Shown piece after piece: positions 1 to 18,230 of a stretch of DNA of 64,000 nt. The DNA comes from Cellulomonas wangleii. Lineage in GTDB: Bacteria > Actinomycetota > Actinomycetes > Actinomycetales > Cellulomonadaceae. Under the pieces are notes generated by a model, which was not told the origin of the DNA, ran no database searches, and was given only the letters and a program-made list of their open reading frames with translations. Position 1 is the first letter of the stretch, and each line of letters begins with the position of its first letter. The position numbers were made by a program, and so were the translations under genes. The stretch covers positions 2,914,001 through 2,978,000 of the forward strand of contig NZ_CP074405.1 in assembly GCF_018388445.1 (NCBI RefSeq). The letters run 5' to 3'.

Positions 1-308
1 ACCTGCTTGCCCGTGAGCTTCTCGAGCTCGCCACGGATGCGGTCGGCCTCCGCGCCACGACGCCCGATGACGATGCCCGGGCGGGCGGTGTGGATGTCGA
101 CGCGCACACGGTCACGGGTGCGCTCGATCTCGACCTTGGCGATACCGGCGCGCTCGAGACCCGTGCTCATGAGCTTGCGGATCTGCACGTCCTCGCGCAC
201 GTAGTCGCGGTACCGCTGGCCCGGCTTCGTCGAGTCCGCGAACCACCGCGACCGGTGGTCGGTCGTGATGCCGAGGCGGTACCCGAGCGGGTTGACCTTC
301 TGTCCCAC
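1..308 (-). CDS. rpsC: 30S ribosomal protein S3, 3' part missing
   Basis: N-terminal part (about 102 codons) of ribosomal protein S3, which sits at the mRNA entry site of the 30S head and binds RNA through a KH domain. The start reads [12 protein letters not shown] after the initiator, the standard S3 opening. I use GTG at 308; its G is also the last base of the rplV stop codon (TAGTG), so the two are translationally coupled. The gene runs off the left edge of the window, so its end and C-terminal domain cannot be judged. Confidence 0.97.
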   Translation of the reverse strand, partial: MGQKVNPLGYRLGITTDHRSRWFADSTKPGQRYRDYVREDVQIRKLMSTGLERAGIAKVEIERTRDRVRVDIHTARPGIVIGRRGAEADRIRGELEKLTGKQ

Positions 309-688
309 TAGCGGGTCCCTCCCTTGGTGGACGTCGCCTTCTCGCGCTGCGAGACGACGACCGTGATGTGGCTCGTGCGCTTGTTGATCCGGCCGGCGCG
401 ACCCTGCGCGCGCGGACGGAAACGCTTGAGCGTCGGGCCCTCGTCGACGAAGACCTCCGAGATGAAGAGGTCTGCCTCGTCGAGCCGCTCGCTGTTCCGC
501 TTGGCCCCCTCGACCGCATTCGCGACCGCGGACTGCACCGTCTTGAGGACGGGCTCTGCCGCGGCCTGCGGCGCGAACTTCAGCACCGCCACGGCCTCGG
601 CCGCCTGCTTGCCACGGATGAGGTCCACGACGCGGCGGGCCTTCTGGGGCGTGACGCGGACGAACCGCGCCTTCGCCTTGGCTTCCAT
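308..688 (-). CDS. rplV: 50S ribosomal protein L22
   Basis: 126-aa L22, a 23S rRNA-binding protein lining the peptide exit tunnel. The opening ([19 protein letters not shown]) and the middle [17 protein letters not shown], which forms the tunnel beta-hairpin, are typical. ATG start at 688. It lies between rpsS (55-base gap) and rpsC (one-base overlap) in the S10 operon order. The length is normal and no macrolide-type tunnel-loop change is evident. Confidence 0.98.
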   Translation of the reverse strand: MEAKAKARFVRVTPQKARRVVDLIRGKQAAEAVAVLKFAPQAAAEPVLKTVQSAVANAVEGAKRNSERLDEADLFISEVFVDEGPTLKRFRPRAQGRAGRINKRTSHITVVVSQREKATSTKGGTR

Positions 689-743
689 CGCTGTCCTGCT
701 CTCTTGTCTCTGCCGTCAGGGCGTCACCAGGCTGACCCGGGGG

Positions 744-1025
744 TCAGCGGCGACGGCCCTTCCGGTCGTCCTTCTCGTGGCCGCGGAACGTCCGCGTGGG
801 GGCGAACTCGCCGAGCTTGTGCCCGACCATCGACTCCGTCACGAACACCGGGGTGTGCTTGCGGCCGTCGTGGACCGCGAAGGTGTGGCCGAGGAAGTCG
901 GGCGTGATCATCGAACGACGCGACCACGTCTTGATGACGTTCTTCGTGCCGGACTCGTTCTGCGCGTCGACCTTCTTCTGCAGGTGGCCGTCGACGAACG
1001 GGCCCTTCTTGAGGCTGCGAGGCAT
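744..1025 (-). CDS. rpsS: 30S ribosomal protein S19
   Basis: 93-aa S19 of the 30S head, contacting S13 and the 50S through a bridge. It begins [14 protein letters not shown] and contains [17 protein letters not shown], both S19 signatures. ATG at 1025; 15 bases downstream of the rplB stop. The basic C-terminal tail (KDDRKGRRR) is usual for the family. Fourth from last in the visible part of the S10 operon. Confidence 0.98.
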   Translation of the reverse strand: MPRSLKKGPFVDGHLQKKVDAQNESGTKNVIKTWSRRSMITPDFLGHTFAVHDGRKHTPVFVTESMVGHKLGEFAPTRTFRGHEKDDRKGRRR

Positions 1026-1040
1026 TCTCTCGGGCTCCTA

Positions 1041-1877
<837 letters not shown>

Positions 1878-1902
1878 GAAAGTAAGTCCTCTTCGCTCTC
1901 GG

Positions 1903-2205
1903 TCAGCCGACCGGTCCGCCGAAGATGTCGATCGAGCCCTCGCGGAGGGTGACGATCGCACGCTTCGTGTTCTTGCGGCGGCCGATGCCGAAGCGGGTCC
2001 GGCGGGCCTTGCCCTGACGGTTCGCGGTGTTGACCGACTCGACCTTGACGCCGAAGACCTGCTCGACGGCGATCTTGATCTCGGTCTTGTTGGCACGCGG
2101 GTCGACGAGGAAGGTGTACTTCCCCTCGTCCAGCAGGCCGTAGCTCTTCTCCGAGACGACCGGCGCGATCAGGATGTCGCGCGGGTCCTTGCCGGCGGCG
2201 GTCAC
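1903..2205 (-). CDS. rplW: 50S ribosomal protein L23
   Basis: 100-aa L23, which sits at the tunnel exit and docks trigger factor and SRP. Family motifs: [18 protein letters not shown] near the start, then [14 protein letters not shown] and the basic [16 protein letters not shown] loop. ATG at 2205 overlaps the rplD stop by four bases (ATGA), implying coupled translation with L4. Confidence 0.98.
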   Translation of the reverse strand: MTAAGKDPRDILIAPVVSEKSYGLLDEGKYTFLVDPRANKTEIKIAVEQVFGVKVESVNTANRQGKARRTRFGIGRRKNTKRAIVTLREGSIDIFGGPVG

Positions 2206-2897
2206 TTCGTCTCCTCGTTGGCCTCGGACTCGGAAGCGACAGCCTTCGCGCCCTTGACCGGGCCTGCGAGGAACGCGTCGAGCGCACCCTGCGTGAAGAC
2301 CACGTCGTCCGAGATGAGGACGTCGTAGGTGTTGAGCTGGTCGGCGACGAGCAGGTGGACCCGCTCGACGTTCCGCAGCGACTTCCAGGTGATCTCGTCC
2401 TGGCGCTCGACGACCACGAGCACGTTCTTGCGACCGGAGAGGTTGTCGAGGACCGCGAGAGCGGACTTGGTCGACGGGACCTCGCCCGGGGCGAAGCCCG
2501 TGACGACGTGGACGCGGCCGGCACGCGCGCGGTCCGAGAGAGCACCGCGGAGCGCCGCGGCCTTCATCTTCTTCGGGGTCCGCTGCGAGTAGTCGCGAGG
2601 GGTCGGGCCGTGGACGACGCCACCACCCGCGAACTGCGGCGCACGGGTCGAGCCCTGACGGGCGCGGCCGGTGCCCTTCTGCTTGTACGGCTTCTTGCCA
2701 CCACCGCGGACCTCGCCGCGGCTCTTGGTGTCGTGGGTGCCCTGGCGCGCGGCAGCGAGCTGGGCGACGACGACCTGGTGGATCAGCGGGACGTTCGTCG
2801 TGACGTCGAAGACGTCACCGGGCAGGTCGGCCGTACCGGCCTTCTTGCCCTTCTCGTCGAGGACGTCGACGGTCAGCGTGTCGCTCATCGAGGTCAC
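2202..2897 (-). CDS. rplD: 50S ribosomal protein L4
   Basis: 231-aa L4. The extended tunnel loop is recognisable from [20 protein letters not shown] through the GPTPRDY segment. In some bacteria L4 also represses its own S10 operon; nothing here proves that. GTG start at 2897 overlaps the rplC stop (GTGA); an in-frame ATG nine bases later (2888) is an alternative start. The acidic tail after about residue 215 ([10 protein letters not shown]) is a small extension. Confidence 0.97.
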   Translation of the reverse strand: MTSMSDTLTVDVLDEKGKKAGTADLPGDVFDVTTNVPLIHQVVVAQLAAARQGTHDTKSRGEVRGGGKKPYKQKGTGRARQGSTRAPQFAGGGVVHGPTPRDYSQRTPKKMKAAALRGALSDRARAGRVHVVTGFAPGEVPSTKSALAVLDNLSGRKNVLVVVERQDEITWKSLRNVERVHLLVADQLNTYDVLISDDVVFTQGALDAFLAGPVKGAKAVASESEANEETK

Positions 2898-3553
2898 GCA
2901 CCCTTCGCAGCGGAACGCACGACCACGACGCCGCCCTTGGGGCCGGGAACCGCGCCCTTGACGAGCAGCAGACCCCTCTCGACGTCGATCGCGTGCACGG
3001 TCAGGTTCTGGGTCGTCTGGCGGTCCACGCCCATACGACCGGCCATGCGCAGGCCCTTGAAGACGCGCGACGGGGTCGATGCCCCACCGATCGAGCCGGG
3101 CTTGCGGTGGTTGCGGTGCGCACCGTGGGAGGCGCCGACGCCGGAGAAGCCGTGACGCTTCATCACACCGGCGGTGCCCTTGCCCTTGGTCGTACCGGTC
3201 ACGTCGACCACCTGGCCGGCCTCGAAGGCCGCCGCGGTGATCTCCTGGCCGAGGGTGTACTCGGCCGCGTTCGACGTGCGGATCTCGGCCACGTGCCGAC
3301 GGGGGGTGACCCCCGCCTTCTCGAAGTGGCCCTTGAGCGGCTTGGTGACCTTGCGCGGGTCGATCTGGCCGTAGGCCAGCTGGACCGCGGTGTAGCCGTC
3401 GCTCTCAGCGGAGCGGACCTGCGTCACGACGTTCGTACCCACGGCGAGGACCGTGACGGGCACGAGGCGGCCTGCCTCGTCCCACACCTGGGTCATGCCG
3501 AGCTTGGTGCCGAGCAGCGCCGTGACGGGGCGCGCGTTCTGCTGGGTAGCCAT
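2894..3553 (-). CDS. rplC: 50S ribosomal protein L3
   Basis: 219-aa L3, one of the two initiators of 50S assembly, with a loop reaching the peptidyl transferase centre. Motifs: [15 protein letters not shown] near the N terminus and [20 protein letters not shown] in the centre. ATG at 3553 ([10 protein letters not shown]); longer in-frame openings run back over rpsJ and are rejected. Overlaps rplD by four bases; 23 bases after rpsJ. Confidence 0.98.
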   Translation of the reverse strand: MATQQNARPVTALLGTKLGMTQVWDEAGRLVPVTVLAVGTNVVTQVRSAESDGYTAVQLAYGQIDPRKVTKPLKGHFEKAGVTPRRHVAEIRTSNAAEYTLGQEITAAAFEAGQVVDVTGTTKGKGTAGVMKRHGFSGVGASHGAHRNHRKPGSIGGASTPSRVFKGLRMAGRMGVDRQTTQNLTVHAIDVERGLLLVKGAVPGPKGGVVVVRSAAKGA

Positions 3554-3576
3554 GAAGATCAGTCCCTTCCCAGCGA

Positions 3577-3885
3577 TCAGAGCTTGATCTCGATGTTCAC
3601 GTCCGCAGGCAGGTCGAGTCGCATGAGCGAGTCGACGGCCTTCGGCGTGGGGTCGATGATGTCGATGAGCCGCTTGTGCGTTCGCATCTCGAAGTGCTCG
3701 CGGCTGTCCTTGTACTTGTGGGGCGACCGGATGACGCAGAAGACGTTCTTCTCCGTCGGCAGCGGCACCGGACCCACGACCGACGCACCAGCGCGAGTCA
3801 CCGTGTCGACGATCTTGCGCGCCGAGCTGTCGATGACCTCGTGGTCGTAGGACTTGAGCCGGATGCGGATCTTCTGTCCCGCCAT
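3577..3885 (-). CDS. rpsJ: 30S ribosomal protein S10 / NusE
   Basis: 102-aa S10, which also acts as NusE in antitermination together with NusB. Start [19 protein letters not shown] at ATG 3885; the body contains the [10 protein letters not shown] and [13 protein letters not shown] signatures and ends in the normal NIEIKL. First gene of the S10 operon, preceded by a leader of roughly 215 bases with a hairpin and the element shared with the str operon. Confidence 0.98.
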   Translation of the reverse strand: MAGQKIRIRLKSYDHEVIDSSARKIVDTVTRAGASVVGPVPLPTEKNVFCVIRSPHKYKDSREHFEMRTHKRLIDIIDPTPKAVDSLMRLDLPADVNIEIKL

Positions 3886-3924
3886 GGCGTCGTCTACTTC
3901 TCTCTCTCGAAAAACCGGTCCTGT

Positions 3925-3951
3925 CCGACCCCCGCACTCGGGCGTGTCGCC
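3925..3951 (-). promoter_or_regulatory. leader element shared with the str operon (copy 1)
   Basis: 27 bases that match 8705-8731, upstream of rpsL, at 25 positions. On the transcribed strand it begins GGCGACACGCCCGA and ends GGGGGTCGG. It overlaps a stem (3941-3950 with 3956-3965, loop of five) lying about 40 nt before the rpsJ start. A CCGA...TCGG pairing inside it becomes CCGG...TCGG (G-U) in the other copy, so pairing is kept. A role in r-protein control is inference. Confidence 0.5.
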
Positions 3952-3965
3952 TTGCGCGACACGCC
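3941..3965 (-). promoter_or_regulatory. hairpin in the S10 leader
   Basis: Perfect 10-bp inverted repeat (ggcgtgtcgc / gcgacacgcc) with a five-base loop, in the untranslated leader 56-80 bases upstream of the rpsJ start. No T-run follows, so it is unlikely to be a simple terminator; a regulatory or stabilising structure fits better. Confidence 0.5.
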
Positions 3966-4109
3966 TCTGCGCTGCGTACCGTCTCCGGGACAGGGGCCGT
4001 GGTTGTCGACCGCTCCCCACCGGGTCACCCCGAGGTCCGAGCGTTCGCCACGTCTGTTCGCCCAGCCGGCAGGCGCGCGAGAACGCACACCCCGGCGGGC
4101 AACCCCGCA

Positions 4110-4139
4110 AGTCTGCCAGACCCGAGCCCGAATGGCCAA
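4110..4139 (-). promoter_or_regulatory. candidate S10 operon promoter
   Basis: Minus strand: -35 TTGGCC (4134-4139), 18-base spacer, -10 CAGACT (4110-4115). It lies just after the tuf terminator and would give a leader of about 215 nt. The -10 keeps the second-position A and last T that matter most in actinobacteria, but has C in the first position, so confidence is moderate. Confidence 0.45.
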
Positions 4140-4167
4140 CTCGTGAGGTCAGGAGCCCGGGGGGACG

Positions 4168-4204
4168 ACGCAGGGCCCGGGAGCGGTGCTCCCGGGCCCT
4201 GCGT
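4168..4204 (-). terminator. terminator after tuf
   Basis: Perfect 17-bp inverted repeat (4168-4184 with 4188-4204) around a three-base loop, starting 27 bases after the tuf stop. GC-rich with no T-run, the usual form in high-GC actinobacteria. Confidence 0.8.
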
Positions 4205-4230
4205 GGTGGATCAGCCCCGGGGGGCGATGA

Positions 4231-5424
<1,194 letters not shown>

Positions 5425-5545
5425 TGGGTGTCCTCCTCAGGACTTGGTAGAGATTGCCCGACGGCAGCCACCTGACGGTACCTGCTCGACGTGCGGTCCT
5501 ACGGGTCGGATGTGTAGCTGGAACTGCAGGGTTCGACCTGTGGGA

Positions 5546-7648
<2,103 letters not shown>

Positions 7649-7690
7649 GTGATAGCCCCTTGTCGGTTGGCTTGAGGTCGGTGCCGTCCG

Positions 7691-7738
7691 CGCCGCCGCG
7701 GGCCGGTCCTGTCGAGCAGGGCCGGCCCGCAGCGGCGG
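7691..7738 (-). promoter_or_regulatory. hairpin between rpsG and fusA
   Basis: A 14-bp stem (7698-7711 with 7717-7730, one mismatch) plus an outer arm (7691-7697 with 7732-7738, separated by one bulged base) fills the rpsG-fusA gap. There is no T-run and the downstream gene is essential, so it is more likely a processing or partial-attenuation structure than a full stop. Confidence 0.5.
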
Positions 7739-7744
7739 CCGGGA

Positions 7745-8215
7745 TCACCAGCGGTAGTGCGCGAACGCCCGGTTGGACTCGGCCATCTTGTGCATGTCCT
7801 CGCGACGCTTGACCGCGGCACCCAGGCCGTTGGACGCGTCGAGGATCTCGTTCATGAGGCGCTCGGTCATGGTCTTCTCGCGACGAGCACGCGAGAAGTC
7901 CGTCAGCCAGCGCAGCGCGAGCGTGGTCGCCCGCACCGGCCGGACCTCGATCGGGACCTGGTAGGTCGCGCCACCGACACGGCGGGACTTGACCTCGATG
8001 GAGGGACGCACGTTGTCCAGCGCGCGCTTGAGCACGACGACCGGGTCGGACTGCGTCTTCTCACGGACACCCTCGAGGGCGCCGTAGACGATGGACTCCG
8101 CGACGGTCTTCTTGCCGTCCAGGAGAACCTTGTTGATGAGCTGCGTGACCACCGGCGAACCGTAGACGGGGTCGACGATCAGCGGCCGCTTCGGAGCGGG
8201 ACCCTTGCGAGGCAT
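7745..8215 (-). CDS. rpsG: 30S ribosomal protein S7
   Basis: 156-aa S7, the primary assembly protein of the 30S head and, in some bacteria, the repressor of the str operon. Start [11 protein letters not shown] at ATG 8215; longer in-frame openings overlap rpsL and are rejected. Conserved [17 protein letters not shown] and the final segment [12 protein letters not shown] are present. Five bases after the rpsL stop. Confidence 0.98.
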   Translation of the reverse strand: MPRKGPAPKRPLIVDPVYGSPVVTQLINKVLLDGKKTVAESIVYGALEGVREKTQSDPVVVLKRALDNVRPSIEVKSRRVGGATYQVPIEVRPVRATTLALRWLTDFSRARREKTMTERLMNEILDASNGLGAAVKRREDMHKMAESNRAFAHYRW

Positions 8216-8220
8216 CTGTC

Positions 8221-8589
8221 TCAGCCCTTCTTCGCGCCGTAGCGGCTGCGTGCCTGCTTGCGGTTCTTGACACCCTGGGTGTCGAGCGCACCGCGCACGA
8301 TCTTGTAGCGGACACCGGGCAGGTCCTTCACACGACCGCCGCGGACGAGCACGATCGAGTGCTCCTGCAGGTTGTGGCCGACGCCGGGGATGTACGCGGT
8401 GACCTCGATGCCCGAGGAGAGGCGCACACGCGCGACCTTGCGGAGCGCGGAGTTCGGCTTCTTCGGGGTGGTCGTGTAGACGCGGGTGCAGACACCGCGT
8501 CGCTGGGGGGAGCCCTTGAGGGCAGGCGTCTTCGACTTGTTCGTCTTCGCCTGCCGGCCCTTGCGGACCAGCTGCTGGATCGTAGGCAC
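8221..8589 (-). CDS. rpsL: 30S ribosomal protein S12
   Basis: 122-aa S12 of the decoding centre. [12 protein letters not shown] start; the decoding loop [13 protein letters not shown] has lysine at position 43, and [11 protein letters not shown] keeps the second conserved lysine. Both positions where streptomycin-resistance changes are known are therefore wild type. ATG at 8589. First gene of the str operon, with a leader of about 280 nt from a clear promoter. Confidence 0.98.
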   Translation of the reverse strand: MPTIQQLVRKGRQAKTNKSKTPALKGSPQRRGVCTRVYTTTPKKPNSALRKVARVRLSSGIEVTAYIPGVGHNLQEHSIVLVRGGRVKDLPGVRYKIVRGALDTQGVKNRKQARSRYGAKKG

Positions 8590-8704
8590 TACGTCTCCGT
8601 CTGTCGGTGTTCTCTGGTCTGACCGGCACCCGTCACCCAGGACGGCCGGCTCGTCCCGGATCGTCGCCCGTCGCGCGACTACCCCGGAGGCCTTTCCTCC
8701 CGCA

Positions 8705-8731
8705 CCGACCCCCGCGCCCGGGCGTGTCGCC
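8705..8731 (-). promoter_or_regulatory. leader element shared with the S10 operon (copy 2)
   Basis: Matches 3925-3951 at 25 of 27 positions, in the same orientation relative to transcription, 116 bases before the rpsL start. The flanks differ, so this is a local conserved segment rather than a recent duplication of a longer region. It may bind a ribosomal protein or fold as an RNA control element; that is inference. Confidence 0.5.
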
Positions 8732-8873
8732 CCGGTCCTCTACCCGGCGACCGTCCCTGAGGACCGTTCCGGTAGGAGGTGGGGAGCCACCCGGTGCCTC
8801 TCGTCCCCACCCCGGCAGGGGGCGGTCGACCGAGTGCACGCGCAAGGGCCCGACGGCGCGGGCACGGTCTCCT

Positions 8874-8902
8874 ACGTTACCCGGCGCGGAACGGGCCGTC
8901 AA
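8874..8902 (-). promoter_or_regulatory. str operon promoter
   Basis: Minus strand -35 TTGACG (8897-8902), exactly 17 bases, -10 TAACGT (8874-8879). A near-ideal vegetative promoter of the actinobacterial type, between the rpoC terminator and rpsL. Its -35 and spacer length are the same as those of the rpoB promoter. Confidence 0.7.
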
Positions 8903-8972
8903 AGGAGCCGATCACAGCCCCGCCGACGGGCCGTCGGACCCGCCGGATCCCGCGCCGCGTCGCGCCCGGACG

Positions 8973-9011
8973 CCCGAGGGGCCCGTCGGGCGAACCGACG
9001 GGCCCCTCGGG
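8973..9011 (-). terminator. terminator after rpoC
   Basis: Perfect 17-bp inverted repeat (8973-8989 with 8995-9011), five-base loop, beginning 22 bases after the rpoC stop. No T-run. Confidence 0.8.
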
Positions 9012-9032
9012 GACGGACGACGAGGACGGACG

Positions 9033-12902
<3,870 letters not shown>

Positions 12903-12974
12903 GGGGGTCCTACTTCCTTCGCTTGCCGGTTTCGGGAACCAGCGGAACGGAAATCGTGCTGAGGGGTGCGGGCA

Positions 12975-13011
12975 CCCGGTCCGGCGTCACGGATGTGCGC
13001 GCCGGACCGGG
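12975..13011 (-). promoter_or_regulatory. hairpin between rpoB and rpoC
   Basis: Perfect 12-bp inverted repeat (12975-12986 with 13000-13011), 13-base loop, starting eight bases after the rpoB stop. rpoC still needs readthrough, so it is probably a processing or mRNA-stability structure rather than a true terminator. Confidence 0.5.
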
Positions 13012-13019
13012 GCTCGACG

Positions 13020-16526
<3,507 letters not shown>

Positions 16527-16672
16527 GAGGGGTCCTTCCCTGCGGATCGTGGCACGCTGCGCCGCCTGGCGAGGCGCGATCACCGGCCACAACACGAGGT
16601 CACGACGCGCACGTACGTCGGGGCCGGAGTCGGGCTATCTGAGATCGCGGGCACAGGCCAGCGCAAAGCGCT

Positions 16673-16701
16673 AGCGTACGCGCCTTCATGGGCGCCGTCA
16701 A
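16673..16701 (-). promoter_or_regulatory. rpoB promoter
   Basis: Minus strand -35 TTGACG (16696-16701), 17-base spacer, -10 TACGCT (16673-16678), about 150 bases before the rpoB start. Same -35 and spacing as the str promoter, which suggests rpoBC can be expressed apart from rplJL. Confidence 0.7.
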
Positions 16702-16861
16702 GCACACCCACGGGCAGGCCCGCTGCGGGCCGCACCGCCCGCACCGGCGACCCCGTCGTCGCCGCGTGCCATGGTGGCACAACCTCCCCCGCGGGGGAAA
16801 CGGAGGGCCCGCGCCCCGCGACCGGGCGCCCGGCCCCGGGCCACCCTCCGCACGGACGGCA

Positions 16862-16895
16862 CGAGGCCCGGCCCCCTGACGGGGACCGGGCCTCG
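16862..16895 (-). terminator. terminator-like hairpin after rplL
   Basis: A 10-bp stem, one mismatch, then 4 more pairs around a TGAC loop (16862-16876 with 16881-16895), 33 bases after the rplL stop. Weaker than the perfect hairpins after tuf and rpoC, so some readthrough into rpoB is possible. Confidence 0.65.
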
Positions 16896-16928
16896 GGAGT
16901 GCACCGCCGGCACGAGGGCCGGCTCAGA

Positions 16929-17318
16929 TCACTTGAGGGTGATCGTGGCGCCGGCGCCCTCGAGGGCAGCCTTGGCCTTCTCGGCCGTCTCCTTGTTGAC
17001 ACCCTCCAGGACCGGCTTCGGCGCGCCGTCGACGAGGTCCTTGGCCTCCTTCAGGCCGAGGCTCGTGAGCGTGCGCACCTCCTTGATGACCTGGATCTTC
17101 TTGTCACCGGCGGCCTCGAGGACGACGTCGAACGAGTCCTTCTCCTCCTCGGCCGGGGCGTCGGCGCCACCGCCGGCCGGCGCGGCGACGGCCACGGCGG
17201 CGGGGGCAGCGGCGGTGACCTCGAAGGTCTCCTCGAAGGCCTTCACGAAGTCCGACAGCTCGATGAGCGTGAGCTCCTTGAACGCGTCGATGAGCTCGTC
17301 GGTGGTGAGCTTCGCCAT
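16929..17318 (-). CDS. rplL: 50S ribosomal protein L7/L12
   Basis: 129-aa stalk protein present in several copies per ribosome, recruiting and activating translational GTPases. N-terminal dimer domain ([20 protein letters not shown]), an Ala/Gly/Pro-rich hinge near residues 35-60, and the C-terminal domain with [23 protein letters not shown] at 17318. 94 bases after rplJ with an 11-bp hairpin between, a position often linked to the uneven output of L10 and L12. Confidence 0.98.
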   Translation of the reverse strand: MAKLTTDELIDAFKELTLIELSDFVKAFEETFEVTAAAPAAVAVAAPAGGGADAPAEEEKDSFDVVLEAAGDKKIQVIKEVRTLTSLGLKEAKDLVDGAPKPVLEGVNKETAEKAKAALEGAGATITLK

Positions 17319-17341
17319 GGTGGCGGTTCCTTCCGTTCGGA

Positions 17342-17367
17342 CCCGCCGTCCGGTCTCGGACGGCGGG
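17342..17367 (-). promoter_or_regulatory. hairpin between rplJ and rplL
   Basis: Perfect 11-bp inverted repeat (17342-17352 with 17357-17367), GTCT loop, in the rplJ-rplL gap. It could be an mRNA processing or stability element helping to make more L12 than L10; that use is inferred. Confidence 0.5.
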
Positions 17368-17412
17368 AGGTGCTGGGGCTTGCTACGAGAGCGTGCGGCC
17401 GGAGCGTCGGGC

Positions 17413-17940
17413 TCAGGCTGCGGCGTCGGACTCCTGCTTCGCGCGCAGGGCCTCGACGGTGCGCACGGCCTGCGAGGCAGGAGCCGTGAACAGGTACGCG
17501 GCCTGGTAGAGCTTGGCCTTCATCGCGCCGGCCGCCTTGGCCAGCAGGACCTCGCGGGACTCGAGGTCCGCGAGCTTGGTGATGTCCGCAGCGGTCACGG
17601 GGCGGCCGTCGACGACGCCCGCCTTGATGACCAGTGCAGGGTTCGCCTTGGCGAAGTCACGCAGTCCCTTGGCCGCCTCGACCGGGTCACCGGTGACGAA
17701 GGCGATCGCCGACGGGCCCTCGAGCGCGTCGTCGAGGCCCTCGAGGCCGGCTTCCTTGGCCGCGATCGCGGTCAGCGTGTTCTTCACCACGGCGTAGTTC
17801 GCGTTGCCGCTGAGCGCCTTGCGCAGGGTCTTGAGCTGCGCGACGGTGAGCCCGCGGTACTCGGTCAGCACGGCCGCGTTCGAGCCGCGGAAGCGCTCCG
17901 TCAGCTCCGCGACAGCGGCAGCCTTGTCCGGCCTCGCCAT
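17413..17940 (-). CDS. rplJ: 50S ribosomal protein L10
   Basis: 175-aa L10, which anchors L12 dimers to the stalk base and usually represses its own operon. ATG at 17940 ([17 protein letters not shown]); a longer opening has no L10 likeness. Contains [17 protein letters not shown] and the [14 protein letters not shown] region; the C-terminal helix carries the L12 sites. The leader has a hairpin consistent with L10 feedback control. Confidence 0.98.
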   Translation of the reverse strand: MARPDKAAAVAELTERFRGSNAAVLTEYRGLTVAQLKTLRKALSGNANYAVVKNTLTAIAAKEAGLEGLDDALEGPSAIAFVTGDPVEAAKGLRDFAKANPALVIKAGVVDGRPVTAADITKLADLESREVLLAKAAGAMKAKLYQAAYLFTAPASQAVRTVEALRAKQESDAAA

Positions 17941-17998
17941 GGCATTCCTTCCGATGGTGGTGCCACCGGTCGTCTTCCTCGCTGCCGTGAGACGACAA

Positions 17999-18022
17999 GA
18001 GCCCCGCGCAGGCGCGGGGCTC
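17999..18022 (-). promoter_or_regulatory. hairpin in the rplJ leader, possible L10 leader
   Basis: Perfect 11-bp inverted repeat (17999-18009 with 18012-18022) in the untranslated leader, 59-82 bases before rplJ, followed on the transcribed strand by the T-rich TCTTGTCGT. Position and shape suit the attenuator arm of an L10-binding leader; the binding site itself was not recognised. Confidence 0.45.
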
Positions 18023-18170
18023 GAAGGCACGGCGGGCCGGCACGGACCTTCTCAGGCCACGGCCGGGCACTCACATGCATCTGAACTCTCACCTGCGCAG
18101 GCCCCCGCGTCACGCGGAGCTTCGGCCGGTCCGACGAGCGGACCGACGACCGGCGGTCTTGGGCCACACG

Positions 18171-18200
18171 AGACTACGGCACCGGGTGGGGTGCGACCAA
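18171..18200 (-). promoter_or_regulatory. rplJ promoter
   Basis: Minus strand -35 TTGGTC (18195-18200), 18-base spacer, -10 TAGTCT (18171-18176), about 230 bases before rplJ and immediately beyond the end of the CHAT gene. It would make the transcript with the leader hairpin. Confidence 0.55.
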
Positions 18201-18230
18201 ATCGCGGCGCCGGCAGACGGCACCCGGGGG

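Larger units (their letters stand above)
3886..4230 (-). other. gap between tuf and rpsJ: S10 leader and tuf terminator
   Basis: No convincing gene in these 345 bases. From right to left on the minus strand they hold the tuf terminator hairpin, a candidate promoter (-35 TTGGCC, -10 CAGACT) and an untranslated leader. The leader carries a 10-bp hairpin at 3941-3965 and the 27-base element also found before rpsL. Short overlapping reading frames here look like noise. Confidence 0.7.
8590..9032 (-). other. gap between rpoC and rpsL: terminator, promoter and str leader
   Basis: 443 bases with no supported gene. From the right they hold the rpoC terminator (8973-9011), a strong promoter-like pair (8874-8902) and a leader with the 27-base element also seen before rpsJ (8705-8731). 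This arrangement makes rpsL-rpsG-fusA(-tuf) a unit independent of rpoBC. Confidence 0.75.
16527..16928 (-). other. gap between rplL and rpoB
   Basis: 402 bases without a supported gene. It holds the rplL terminator-like hairpin (16862-16895), a strong rpoB promoter (16673-16701), a leader of about 140 nt, and a short perfect inverted repeat gtgcca-tgg-tggcac (16766-16780) upstream of the promoter. The repeat could be a protein site, but nothing identifies a partner. Confidence 0.7.

Noticed and set aside
16766..16780. Perfect inverted repeat gtgcca-tgg-tggcac upstream of the rpoB promoter
   Set aside because: Too short and without any known partner or second copy to call an operator; mentioned only in the gap description.
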